The position numbers and the translations under genes were made by a program. 64,000 bases of DNA from Gemmatimonas sp. (lineage in GTDB: Bacteria; Gemmatimonadota; Gemmatimonadetes; Gemmatimonadales; Gemmatimonadaceae), in NCBI RefSeq assembly GCF_031426495.1, contig NZ_JANPLK010000084.1, positions 1 through 64,000 of the forward strand, read 5' to 3'. Of the stretch, positions 6,391-15,257 are shown in pieces (the first letter of the stretch is position 1; each line of letters opens with the position of its first letter). A model generated the notes under the pieces. It had not been told where the DNA came from, ran no database searches, and was given only the letters and a program-made list of their open reading frames with translations.

Positions 6391-9216
6391 ATGATGCGAC
6401 CGATCCTCAAACGGTTGCTCCTCGCGGCGTCCATGTCCGTGCTCTCGTCCGCGTTCGCTTCCACGGCCGTGCTGGCGCAGAACACCATCACCCTCGAAGG
6501 CGCCGTGCGCGCCGACGGCGCGCCGGTGGTCGGTGCGCAGGTCACGGTGCGCAATGTGGCCACCGCCGAGGTCACCCGCGTGGCCACCAGAGCGTCCGGT
6601 GAGTTCCGGGTGCTGGGGCTGTACTCCGGGCAGTACACCGTGAACGTGAAGGCGCTCGGCTTCCGGCAGCGCACGGATACGGTCAGTCTCACGCTCGGTC
6701 AGCGCGCGCGGCTCGAATTCACCATGGAGAAGGGCGCCGCGGAACTCGATGCCCAGACCGTGACCGCGGAACGGGTGAAGCAGGTCGAAGTGCAGCGCAT
6801 GTCGGTGAGCGCGCCGGTCACGAAGGAAGAAATCGAGAACCTGCCGTTCAACGCCCGCGGCATCATGAACCTGGCCGGCATCGCGCCGGGTATCAAAACG
6901 TATTCCGCCCAATCGGGACGCTCGCTGCCTTCAGGCGGCGCCGCACCGGACCTTCGTTTTTTCAACGTCTACATGGACGGCGTGGAAATGAAGAGTCTCT
7001 TCAACGGCAACATCGTCGGACTCGGTCAGACCGGTTCGCCACTGCCTCAGGAGGGCCTCGACAACTTCCGCGTGTACCTGAATCCGTACGACGCGGAATT
7101 CACGCGGGCCGGTTCCTACGTGATCAGCGCCGAAAGCAAGCGCGGCACGAACCAGTGGAAAGGCTCGGCGTTCGGATTCCTGCAGAACAAGTCGATGCTG
7201 GCCAAGAATGCGTTTCAGGCCGCGGTGCCGAACTTCGGACGCGATCAGCTGGGCTTCAACATTGCTGGTCCGATCAAGAAGGACAAACTGTTCCTCGCCA
7301 CGAGCTACGAGCGGACGAACACGGACTTCTATCTCGACGTGAACCCCACCACGGCCGCTGCGAACACCACATTTCCTGCCGCCAAGGGTTCCTTCGCGGC
7401 ACCCAACACGAATCACACGCTGTTCACACGCCTCACGTACGTGCAAAGCCCGCGTCTCACGTACGACTTCATGGGCTCGTCACGGTTCCTGCGCGGTGAA
7501 GGCAACTTCGGCGGCCGCGCGTCACAGGATGCTGGCATCTCGCAGAAGTACGAGATCTATACCGCGCAACTCCGGCAACGATACATCTCCGCCAGCGGCA
7601 ACCTGGTGAACGAAGCCTCGCTGCAGTTGGTGAACTGGAACCACAACGAAGCGCCGCTCAAGCCGGGCCCGCAGTTCAACTATCCGGGCGTGCAATTCGG
7701 AACCTCGGGGTTCCCGCTCATCCTCAAGGAAACCCATTTCCGCTTCGTGAACCGGGCGACATACAACTTGGAGAAGGCCGGCTCGCACATCATCAAGGCG
7801 GGTGTGGAGCTCAGTACGGTGGCGGCGCAGCAGAATCAACCGAACAACACGAACGGCACCTTCACGTTCGCGTCGGACGATCCGAATGCGTTACCCACGG
7901 CCGCTTCGATCGCCGTAGGTTTCACCGATCCGAACGGCACCTCGGATGCCATTGCCGACGCTACCGCGTATACCACCGGCATTTACATCAATGACGAGTG
8001 GCGCCTCAAGCCGAACTTCACGCTGTCGCTGGGACTGCGACACGACGTGGAGTTCAACACGATGAACAACAAATACACCGTCCCATGGGCAAATGACCCG
8101 GTGCTCCAGAACATCCCGGAGCTGAAGAATTATCTGAACCGTGGCAATCGCAAGAATCAGCTCGGCAATTTCTCGCCGCGCGTGTCGTTTTCCTGGGATC
8201 CGTTCAAGGACAACCGCACCTTCGTGCGCGGTGGCTTCGGCATTATCTACGACCGCGTCACCAGCTTCATGGGGTTCCAGGAGCGGCGTAACTCGACGTG
8301 GCGCACCTACACGTTCGCCAACCCCGGTACGCGTGATCCCGCCGTACTGCGTCAGCGCGTCATCGCCGGTGCCTCGGCCGCGGTCGCGCCGATCCTGATG
8401 GATGTCGAAATGAAGACGCCCAACTCCAAGCAGATGTCGCTCGGCGTCGGGCACCAGCTCACGCCGACGTTCGGGATCAACGTCGACTACGTGCGCCAGC
8501 ACATGGACAACCTCTATGTGCAGCGCAACCCGAACTATCTCGATCGCACCGTCACGCCGGCCCGTCGCAAGTTGACGCCAGCGTACGGCGACATCCTGAT
8601 CTGGGATGACATCGGACAGTCGGATTATTCGTCGGTGCTGCTGCAGGCCACCTACCAGCGCGGCAAGGCGCGCGTGAACCTGGGCTACACGCTGGGCTGG
8701 TACCAGGGCGACTTCGACACGGCGGGACTGCCCAACTTCGCCTACAGCTTCCTCTTCAATCGCCAGCGCACCACCGGCGACGAACGGCATCGTGTAGCGC
8801 TGTCGCACATCCTGCCGTTGCCGTTCGGCTTCACCTTCTCCGGCGTGACCACGATTGCGAGTCCGCGTCCGTTTGGCTCTACCGACGGACGGGACATCAA
8901 TCTGGACAACATCCTCACCGACGATTTCATCGGTGGTACGGTGTCCTCCACCGGCAATCGCACCACGCTGCCAGCGAACGACTGGAAGAACTGGTATCGC
9001 ACCGTCGACATCCGTCTTGCCCGCCCCATTCTGAACTGGAACGGCAAGAAGGTCAGCGTGTCGGCCGAGGCGTTCAATCTGTTCAACTGGAAGAACAACC
9101 TGTCGTACGGCGGCATCCGCTATACGGCGGCCGGTGTGGAGCAGACGACGTTCGGTGTTCCGACGGCGGCATTCGCCGCACGGATGGCACAGGTGGGCAT
9201 GCGGCTCGACTGGTAA
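6391..9216 (+). CDS. TonB-dependent receptor-like outer-membrane protein with CarboxypepD_reg domain
   Basis: A 941-residue outer-membrane receptor probably taking up a large ligand such as a glycan, peptide or metal complex. ATG at 6391 is chosen because AGAGGAAAG precedes it and it opens a clear signal peptide (MMRPILKRLLLAASMSVLSS to AFASTAVLAQ). Residues ~33-115 form a carboxypeptidase-regulatory-like Ig fold (ITLEGAVRADGAPVVGAQVT, then GEFRVLGLYSGQYTV). A plug-like region follows (PFNARGIMNLAGIAPGI, FFNVYMDGVE) and then a long beta-barrel rich in aromatic/Asn-Thr strands. No TonB or ExbBD genes are adjacent. Gemmatimonadota and Acidobacteriota carry many such receptors; the substrate is not predictable here. 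A terminator follows directly. Confidence 0.9.
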   Translation: MMRPILKRLLLAASMSVLSSAFASTAVLAQNTITLEGAVRADGAPVVGAQVTVRNVATAEVTRVATRASGEFRVLGLYSGQYTVNVKALGFRQRTDTVSLTLGQRARLEFTMEKGAAELDAQTVTAERVKQVEVQRMSVSAPVTKEEIENLPFNARGIMNLAGIAPGIKTYSAQSGRSLPSGGAAPDLRFFNVYMDGVEMKSLFNGNIVGLGQTGSPLPQEGLDNFRVYLNPYDAEFTRAGSYVISAESKRGTNQWKGSAFGFLQNKSMLAKNAFQAAVPNFGRDQLGFNIAGPIKKDKLFLATSYERTNTDFYLDVNPTTAAANTTFPAAKGSFAAPNTNHTLFTRLTYVQSPRLTYDFMGSSRFLRGEGNFGGRASQDAGISQKYEIYTAQLRQRYISASGNLVNEASLQLVNWNHNEAPLKPGPQFNYPGVQFGTSGFPLILKETHFRFVNRATYNLEKAGSHIIKAGVELSTVAAQQNQPNNTNGTFTFASDDPNALPTAASIAVGFTDPNGTSDAIADATAYTTGIYINDEWRLKPNFTLSLGLRHDVEFNTMNNKYTVPWANDPVLQNIPELKNYLNRGNRKNQLGNFSPRVSFSWDPFKDNRTFVRGGFGIIYDRVTSFMGFQERRNSTWRTYTFANPGTRDPAVLRQRVIAGASAAVAPILMDVEMKTPNSKQMSLGVGHQLTPTFGINVDYVRQHMDNLYVQRNPNYLDRTVTPARRKLTPAYGDILIWDDIGQSDYSSVLLQATYQRGKARVNLGYTLGWYQGDFDTAGLPNFAYSFLFNRQRTTGDERHRVALSHILPLPFGFTFSGVTTIASPRPFGSTDGRDINLDNILTDDFIGGTVSSTGNRTTLPANDWKNWYRTVDIRLARPILNWNGKKVSVSAEAFNLFNWKNNLSYGGIRYTAAGVEQTTFGVPTAAFAARMAQVGMRLDW

Positions 9217-9248
9217 CGCGGTCGGTTGATTGACCTGCGCGTGATACG

Positions 9249-9287
9249 GCAGGGCGTGGCGTCGGGAACTTCGACGTCACGCCCTGC
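9249..9287 (+). terminator. Terminator between the receptor and the convergent namZ gene
   Basis: GCAGGGCGTGGCGTC pairs with GACGTCACGCCCTGC (one mismatch) around a short loop and is followed by a T-rich stretch. It sits in the convergent gap, so it could serve both genes. Confidence 0.7.
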
Positions 9288-9331
9288 TGCTGTTTGGAGG
9301 AGCGTTTCGCGCCGTGAGGCGATGTGGGGCC

Positions 9332-10618
9332 TCAGCGGTACAGGAGGTACGGTTTGGCCAGCGTGGCAAACTTCGCGGCGTCGGCGTTCCACTGGGCAAT
9401 GAGCGCGTCAACGGTGCCGGCTTCCACGGCTTTCGTGAGTTGATCGGTGCCCGCGAGGCGATCGATCCCCTTGATGCGGCCGGCGGCGTTCACCGTGGGC
9501 TCACGCCACATGAACTGGTTCGGGTGTGCAGCGTAAAACGCGCGCAACATGCGGATGCCCAACTCCACCGGCTTCACCGCGTTGCGATCGGTCACGGTCA
9601 CCTTGATCATGGGAATGGTCTTCCCCCCGAACTTGTAGCCCGGCTCGATGGTGCGCGTGGCCGTGTCGAATCGCACGCCCGGCAGCTTGAGCGTGTTGAG
9701 GGTGCGCGCGATCGCCACGTGGTCGGTGAGGTAATCGGCTCCCATCAACGTGAACGGCGCCTCGGTACCACGTCCCTCGGTGGCATTGGTGCCCTCGAAG
9801 AACACCGTGCCTGGATACAGCAACTCGGCGTCGAGCGTGCGCAGGTTCGGCGAGGGATTCACTCGCGGAATACCCGTTTCGTCGAACCACATCGCGCGCG
9901 TGTAGTTCTTCATGGGAATGACCGTGACCTGCGCGTTGAGCGCCTTGGTGCCCACGAGATAGCGCATCAGTTCGCCCGTGGTCAGGCCATACCGCAGCGC
10001 CACGGCGTGCTGGCCCACGAGCGACCGGAATTTCAGATCGAGAATATTCCCTTCGAACCGGTCGGCGCGAATCGGGTTCGGGCGGTCGAGCACGATGATC
10101 GGCTTGCCGGCGCTCGCGGCCGTCAGGGCGAGTGTCCACTGATAGGTGTACACGCGCGCGCCCACGTCCTGAATGTCGTACAGCAGGACGTCGATGTCCT
10201 TCAGCATGTCGGGCGTGGGCGTTTCCACGGCGCCGTACAACGAGTGCACCGTGACGCCGGTTTTCGCATCCACGCCGCTGCTGATCTTCTCGCCGGCCTT
10301 GGCCTCGCCTCGGATGCCATGCTCGGGGCCATACAGCGCGGTGAGCTTCACGCCGGGAGCATTGAATAGCAGGTCAATGGTGCTCGTGCCCTTCCGGTCA
10401 CGCCCCGAGTGGTTGGTGAGCAGACCGACGCGCTTCCCCTTGATCAGGTGCAGCGAATCGGTGAGTAACACCTCGATGCCGGGAATCACATTGCCCGTGC
10501 GGGGCTGCGCGGGGCGGGATTGCGCCCGGAGTGGCGCGAGCGGCAGGAGGGCGAGGGTGAGCGCGCACATCGCGGTGGCGACCATCGCGGCCGGCTGCCG
10601 GAGGGTGGAGCGAGTCAT
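9332..10618 (-). CDS. namZ: NamZ-type exo-beta-N-acetylmuramidase (DUF1343)
   Basis: A 428-residue exported enzyme of the DUF1343 family, whose characterised member NamZ releases terminal N-acetylmuramic acid from peptidoglycan fragments. Residues 1-32 are a signal peptide ending LAPLRAQ. Family hallmarks are visible: GIEVLLTDSLHLIKGKRVGL, LTNHSGRDRKG, LYGPEHGIRGEAKAGE, LLYDIQDVGARVYTYQW, LDRPNPI, and near the C-terminus FMWREPTVN. Length is as expected. It stands alone, convergent with the receptor gene. Its role is likely cell-wall recycling or use of foreign murein; that is inference. Confidence 0.9.
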   Translation of the reverse strand: MTRSTLRQPAAMVATAMCALTLALLPLAPLRAQSRPAQPRTGNVIPGIEVLLTDSLHLIKGKRVGLLTNHSGRDRKGTSTIDLLFNAPGVKLTALYGPEHGIRGEAKAGEKISSGVDAKTGVTVHSLYGAVETPTPDMLKDIDVLLYDIQDVGARVYTYQWTLALTAASAGKPIIVLDRPNPIRADRFEGNILDLKFRSLVGQHAVALRYGLTTGELMRYLVGTKALNAQVTVIPMKNYTRAMWFDETGIPRVNPSPNLRTLDAELLYPGTVFFEGTNATEGRGTEAPFTLMGADYLTDHVAIARTLNTLKLPGVRFDTATRTIEPGYKFGGKTIPMIKVTVTDRNAVKPVELGIRMLRAFYAAHPNQFMWREPTVNAAGRIKGIDRLAGTDQLTKAVEAGTVDALIAQWNADAAKFATLAKPYLLYR

Positions 10619-10780
10619 GGCAGGTAGGGAGGAAGATGAGGGGCGCGCCGAGTCGCCTCATGGCGGCACTCGACGCACCGGTCCGTCAATGCCTAAAGTA
10701 TCTCCACGCGGACCTCGCTGCTCGTGCGATGCGCGTCACACGCTGGACGTCGCCGAGTGTAGCTGTCGAGAATTGGCGAT

Positions 10781-11782
10781 TCACTTCCACGCGAACAGTG
10801 GATCGCTCACGAATGCTGACCGAAAGGCGGACAGTGACGACGCACTCGACTCCACACGCCAGTCAGTCTCTTTGTTCACGTTGAACCATATGAACGCCCG
10901 CAGCTGCGGATACGATGTTGCCATGCTCGAGGCGGCCGCGGTGATCCAAGTGGCCTTTGATCCACCCAGCTCGGATGAGGCGAATTCGCCGATCATGAAT
11001 GGCTTGCTCGGCGCGAGTGCGGTGAGTCGAGCATAGATCGGCGCAAAGACTTCATCGAACGTCCTCCAACTGCTCCACGTCTGACTCGTGCCCCAGTTGT
11101 AGCCGTCGGCGCAGATCCAGTCCACATACGCATCGCCCGGATAGTACTTCTCGGGTTGATTCCAACTCACGTTGGGCACCGACTCGTGGTTCACGCACCA
11201 CGCCCAACTCACGTTCGTCACGTTCTTGCTTTGGAACCGGCCGCGCACATAGCGCCACATGGCAATGAACTGCTGCGGTGACTGTTCGCTGCTGCCGTTT
11301 TGTGCACCGCCCCAACCGTACCAGTCGCCGTTCATCTCATGACCGAGTCGCACCACGATCGGTCGGCCGTCCGCCTTCGCGTCGGTGGCCCAGCTGTCGA
11401 TGTACGTATTGTACTTGCCCGAGAGGATGTCGGCGTAGGTGATCTGCCCTCGGCGATTCTTCATCTCCCACGTGATCACTGGCGCCGAGGCGCGTTCGTA
11501 CGCGCTGGTCACCGCGAAGCCTTGGAAATTGCTCGACCAATCAGCGTACCACATCACGTACGCCGAACGACCACCCACCTTGGTGGTCCACGTGTCCCAT
11601 GCCTTGAGGCCGGGCTTGCCGAGTGGAGAGCTCTCGATAAACACGCCACTTCCGACACTCCCCGTCGCGGCGCTACTTGTGATCGCCGATCGCGGCCGGA
11701 CATCAGGCGCGGCGATGCGCGCCGGGGACTCGCAGGCGGACAGGCACACGGTGGCAGCAAATGCGAGCAGCGCAGGACGCAT
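10781..11782 (-). CDS. GH26-like beta-mannanase lipoprotein
   Basis: A 333-residue secreted glycoside hydrolase. The N-terminus has a lipobox (LSAC, Cys17), so the protein is probably membrane-anchored. The (beta/alpha)8 domain shows GH26 features: RLGHEMNGDWYGWG with the likely acid/base Glu149, and FMIGEFASSE with the likely nucleophile Glu266; WAWCVNHESVPN and YVDWICADGYNWG are also typical. GH26 enzymes mostly cleave beta-1,4-mannans. It lies on the same strand as namZ with ~160 bases between them; both are exported glycan-cleaving enzymes. The substrate is assigned from the family only. Confidence 0.88.
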   Translation of the reverse strand: MRPALLAFAATVCLSACESPARIAAPDVRPRSAITSSAATGSVGSGVFIESSPLGKPGLKAWDTWTTKVGGRSAYVMWYADWSSNFQGFAVTSAYERASAPVITWEMKNRRGQITYADILSGKYNTYIDSWATDAKADGRPIVVRLGHEMNGDWYGWGGAQNGSSEQSPQQFIAMWRYVRGRFQSKNVTNVSWAWCVNHESVPNVSWNQPEKYYPGDAYVDWICADGYNWGTSQTWSSWRTFDEVFAPIYARLTALAPSKPFMIGEFASSELGGSKATWITAAASSMATSYPQLRAFIWFNVNKETDWRVESSASSLSAFRSAFVSDPLFAWK

Positions 11783-12013
11783 GAGTTCCTCGAAAGGCCT
11801 TGGGGGAGTCGAAGCGCGAGCGTGAACAGCGCCCGAAATCCGCCGGGTGACGATCGCACCCCCGGCGCTGGAACTCCAGCGTCAGGCACCCGGAGGGAGG
11901 CGTCTCTGCCGGAATGTCACATACTGGCGTGACGAGACAGGCCACGAGCGTGACGCGCTGACGATACCGTCGTCGCACGAGTAGGTCCGCCTCCGTCGCC
12001 TACTCCCGAGTAT

Positions 12014-13924
12014 ATGTCGTCTCCCAATCTTCGCCGCACCGCCCGTCGCGCCAGCGCGACCGATGCCCGCGCCCGCCGTTCGCCTTGGCGTGATCTACTG
12101 TCGCCACCGGGAACGGGACCGACGCGCTACTGGCGTATCGGGGCGGTGCTCACAATTCTGATGTTGGCGAGTTCAATCGGCTGGTATCTGACCACCAGTG
12201 GTACGGTGCTCCCGCCGATCGTCGGGTACTCCGACGTCGCCCGTGCGATCGCCAACGGCGCCGTGACATCGCTCGACGTCAGCGAGAGTGGACGCCGGCT
12301 TACGGTGACGCTGTCCCCCGGTGCCGTGCTCGCGAACGCGCCCGGTGCGACGCAGGTGATGACGCTGGTGCCGACGTCGGTCGCACTCGCGGACTTCGAG
12401 CGGTGGAGCAGTGCGGGGATCGCGGTGTCGGTCGGTCCGACCGACGCGCTCTCGTCACCGCAACGATGGAACGTGCTCGTACCCATCGGCATCGTGCTCG
12501 TTGCGGCGGGCATCCTGGTTGGGTGGCAGCGCCGCCTGCGCGGCGGCAAGTTCATGGTCGCACCGCCAGCCCGACACCTGACGATGGCGGATGTGGGGGG
12601 AGCGCGCGAAGCCCGTGCCGACTTGCAGGACGTGATCGCATTTCTCCGGTCGCCGGAAAAGTTCGAGGCCATGGGTGCGCGCTGTCCGAAGGGCGTCCTG
12701 CTCGTCGGCCCGCCGGGAACCGGCAAGACGCTGCTCGCGCGCGTGGTCGCCGGCGAGGCCGGTGTCCCGGTGATCATAGCGGGCGGAGCCGACTTCACGG
12801 AGATGTATGTGGGCGTGGGCGCCAGTCGGGTGCGAGCACTCGCCCGTCGTGCCCGCGAGTCCGCGCCGTGCATCATCTTCATCGACGAGTTCGAAGCGCT
12901 CGGTGGACGGCGCGGCCGACCGAATCGCAGCGGCGAGGAAGAGAACACGTTGAACGCGCTGCTCGTCGAGATGGATGGCATGGCCGGAAACGAGGGCGTG
13001 GTGTGGATGGCCGCCACCAACCGCGAGGACATGCTCGATCCGGCGGTGCGCCGTCCTGGCCGCTTCGATCGGGTCGTCGAGGTCCCCCTCCCGACGCTGG
13101 CCGACCGGCTCGAGATTCTGCGTATTCATGCCGAGCGCGCACCACTCAGCCCGAACGTCGACCTGAACGTGATCGCCCGCCTCACGCCCGGGTATTCGGG
13201 CGCGGAGTTGGCCAACCTGCTGAACGAGGCGGCGTTGGTGGCCGTCCACGCGGGAGCGTCGATGATCACCGACGCCGACATTGAGCAGGCGCGCGACAAG
13301 ATCCTGCTAGGTCGGATTCGCGCCGGGGTGGTGATCACGCCCGGTGAGCGGCGCCTGATTGCCCTGCACGAAGCGGGGCATGCGGTAGTAGGCCTGATTG
13401 CCTGCCCAGAGGATCGACTACACAAGGTGACCATTCAAGCCCGTGGACGCTCACTTGGCGCCGCGCACTTCTCCCCCGAAGCCGACAAGCATCTCTACTC
13501 GCGCCGCTTCCTCGAAGGGGTCATCGCCAAGGCGCTCGGCGGTCGCGCCGCCGAGTTGATCTTCCTCGGTGCGGACGGCGTGACGTCTGGAGCTGCGAGT
13601 GACCTGATCCAGGCCACGAGCGTCGCCCGACGTATGGTGGGTGAGATGGGCATGAGCGACCGCGTCGGACTCGTGAGCGCGGATCCCGCGGCGCATGGTG
13701 GCGGTGCGCCAAGCGCACAGCTGCAGTCGCGAATCGATGACGCGGTGGCCGATCTCGTGAAGGTGCAGGCCGATCGTGCGGAAGCGCTGGTCCGGAACCA
13801 TCGGGGTGCGGTGGAGGCGATTGCCGCGGCGTTGCTGGAGCACGAGGTGCTCGATGCCGAGGACGTGATCGCGATCGCGCGTCGGCATGGCGCGCTCGGC
13901 GAACGGGCGCTTGTCGCCGCCTGA
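12014..13924 (+). CDS. FtsH-like membrane AAA+ zinc metalloprotease
   Basis: A 636-residue ATP-dependent protease of the FtsH family that unfolds and degrades membrane and soluble proteins. Two membrane segments (~42-60 and ~153-170) flank a periplasmic domain. The AAA module has Walker A GPPGTGKT (232-239), Walker B IIFIDE (287-292) and the second region of homology (AATNREDMLDPAVRRPGRFD). The protease domain has HEAGH (452-456) and the third zinc ligand Asp530 (TSGAASD). The pore loop reads MYVGVGA, with Tyr where most FtsH have Phe. The N-terminus is longer and more basic than usual and the C-terminal tail is short, so this may be a paralogue rather than the housekeeping copy. Confidence 0.9.
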   Translation: MSSPNLRRTARRASATDARARRSPWRDLLSPPGTGPTRYWRIGAVLTILMLASSIGWYLTTSGTVLPPIVGYSDVARAIANGAVTSLDVSESGRRLTVTLSPGAVLANAPGATQVMTLVPTSVALADFERWSSAGIAVSVGPTDALSSPQRWNVLVPIGIVLVAAGILVGWQRRLRGGKFMVAPPARHLTMADVGGAREARADLQDVIAFLRSPEKFEAMGARCPKGVLLVGPPGTGKTLLARVVAGEAGVPVIIAGGADFTEMYVGVGASRVRALARRARESAPCIIFIDEFEALGGRRGRPNRSGEEENTLNALLVEMDGMAGNEGVVWMAATNREDMLDPAVRRPGRFDRVVEVPLPTLADRLEILRIHAERAPLSPNVDLNVIARLTPGYSGAELANLLNEAALVAVHAGASMITDADIEQARDKILLGRIRAGVVITPGERRLIALHEAGHAVVGLIACPEDRLHKVTIQARGRSLGAAHFSPEADKHLYSRRFLEGVIAKALGGRAAELIFLGADGVTSGAASDLIQATSVARRMVGEMGMSDRVGLVSADPAAHGGGAPSAQLQSRIDDAVADLVKVQADRAEALVRNHRGAVEAIAAALLEHEVLDAEDVIAIARRHGALGERALVAA

Positions 13925-13951
13925 GTGCTCGGGCACCAGCCCTGCACGCGG

Positions 13952-13983
13952 AACGGCCCCGAATCTCAGGATTCGGGGCCGTT
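13952..13983 (+). terminator. Terminator after the ftsH-like gene
   Basis: A perfect 13-bp hairpin (AACGGCCCCGAAT pairing with ATTCGGGGCCGTT) about 30 bases after the stop codon. It lies between convergent genes and can act on both. The T run is short (GTTCGTG). Confidence 0.75.
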
Positions 13984-14013
13984 CGTGTACCACATCACCG
14001 GAGTGGTCGCTGC

Positions 14014-14475
14014 TCAGTTCCCACCCGGGGGCGCGCCAGCCTTCTTGATGCGGTATTCCTTGTGGCCTTCACGCTGCATGCCCTTCATCTCGTCGTAGAC
14101 GGCCACGGCCTCGGCGTTCTTGCCCGCCTTGATGGCCACCTGGATCTTCTGCACGGTCGCAATGAAATCCTTCATGCCTTTCTGATAACCCGCCTGAAAC
14201 TTGGCCTGTTCGGCCGCCGGGATCTTGGACTGCTTCTCCGGCTCAAGCGTCAGCGCTCCCTTGGCGTTCGTCTCGATGATGGCGAGCTGCTCGAGGGTGT
14301 TCGCATTCTTCGCGGGGTCGTCGATCTGACGGCCGACCGCTTTGAAGGCCGCGTTCATCGCGCTCATCTTCTTGCCGAGAGGCGTCTTTTCTTCGTCCCG
14401 TTGGGCGTGGGCCACGCTGGAAATGGCGAAGGCCAGAACGCAGGCGGCACCAAACTGCCGAAGTCGCAGATGCAT
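14014..14475 (-). CDS. Cytochrome b562-like periplasmic protein
   Basis: A 153-residue exported protein; the start at 14475 opens a signal peptide ending SSVAHAQ. The mature part is a predicted four-helix bundle matching the cytochrome b562 pattern: KKMSAMNAAFKAVGRQI at the start corresponds to METMNDNLKVI of b562 (Met ligand), and AVYDEMKGMQREGHKEYR at the end corresponds to QLKTTRNAYHQKYR (His ligand). There is no CxxCH, so any heme would be b-type. It lies divergently, ~245 bases from the Rieske/cytochrome b operon, which supports an electron-transfer role. Heme binding is inferred from alignment by eye. Confidence 0.65.
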   Translation of the reverse strand: MHLRLRQFGAACVLAFAISSVAHAQRDEEKTPLGKKMSAMNAAFKAVGRQIDDPAKNANTLEQLAIIETNAKGALTLEPEKQSKIPAAEQAKFQAGYQKGMKDFIATVQKIQVAIKAGKNAEAVAVYDEMKGMQREGHKEYRIKKAGAPPGGN

Positions 14476-14720
14476 GTGAGATGGATTACGAAGAGGAGTA
14501 AAAAGGCGCAACCGGGGACGCGTGGAAGCGCTTCGATGGAAAGATTACGCGTGGAGCCGACCCTTCGCTGACGTACCGCGAAGGGCGTGTGTTGTTCCCG
14601 TGCTCAGGTCCGGGTCCGTCAGCAAACGGATGGTCCATTGCGTACACTTACCACATGGAGTCTGCTGTGCGGGGCGGCACGAGCGCCCCGGTCTGCTCCA
14701 CCCGCCTTTTCACTGCCGAC

Positions 14721-15257
14721 ATGCCCGAGTCCACGCCCGCGCCCGACCGGCGCAACTTCGTCGCCAAGGCCGCCTCGATTATCGTGGGCGGCCTCATTTC
14801 CGTGGTAGCGCCCGTCGCCGGGCTGTTCACCCTGTTCGATCCGCTCCGGCGCAAAACCGATGCGCGCGGCCTCGTCCGCGTGGCGTCGCTCGCGTCGCTG
14901 GAGACCAACGGCCAGCCGCGCAAGTTCCCCGTGCTCGACACCTTGGTCGATGCGTGGAACAAGACCGAGAACGTGCCCGTGGGGTCGGTCTACCTGCAGC
15001 GCACCGGGGACGCCACCGTGCGCGTCCTGAACTCGGTGTGCCCGCATCTCGGATGCTCGGTCGGCTACAACGCCAGCACGCGTGGCTACTTCTGCCCGTG
15101 TCACCGCAGCAGCTTCACGCTGGACGGAGCGATTGCCGATCCAAAGAGCCCGAGCCCGCGCGGCATGGATGAACTGGAGGCGGTGGTTCGTGACGGAGAG
15201 GTCTGGGTACGGTTTCAGAACTTCCGCAAAGGCTCCCCCGACAAGATCGCCGTCTGA
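14721..15257 (+). CDS. Rieske [2Fe-2S] protein of a cytochrome bc complex
   Basis: A 178-residue iron-sulfur subunit that passes electrons from quinol to cytochrome c. ATG at 14721 gives DRRNFVAKAASIIVGGLISV, a twin-arginine-like, membrane-anchoring N-terminus; starts further upstream are possible. The cluster motifs CPHLGC and CPCHRS (Cys and His ligands) are complete, and the Rieske fold continues to the end (SPSPRGMDELE). The stop codon overlaps the start of the cytochrome b gene (TGATG), showing an operon. Confidence 0.92.
   Translation: MPESTPAPDRRNFVAKAASIIVGGLISVVAPVAGLFTLFDPLRRKTDARGLVRVASLASLETNGQPRKFPVLDTLVDAWNKTENVPVGSVYLQRTGDATVRVLNSVCPHLGCSVGYNASTRGYFCPCHRSSFTLDGAIADPKSPSPRGMDELEAVVRDGEVWVRFQNFRKGSPDKIAV

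Noticed and set aside
7891..8808. 305-residue minus-strand frame inside the TonB-dependent receptor
   Set aside because: Shadow frame in GC-rich DNA; the receptor continues uninterrupted on the plus strand.
9314..10369. 351-residue plus-strand frame antisense to namZ
   Set aside because: The composition follows the opposite-strand codon pattern; DUF1343 motifs prove the minus strand.
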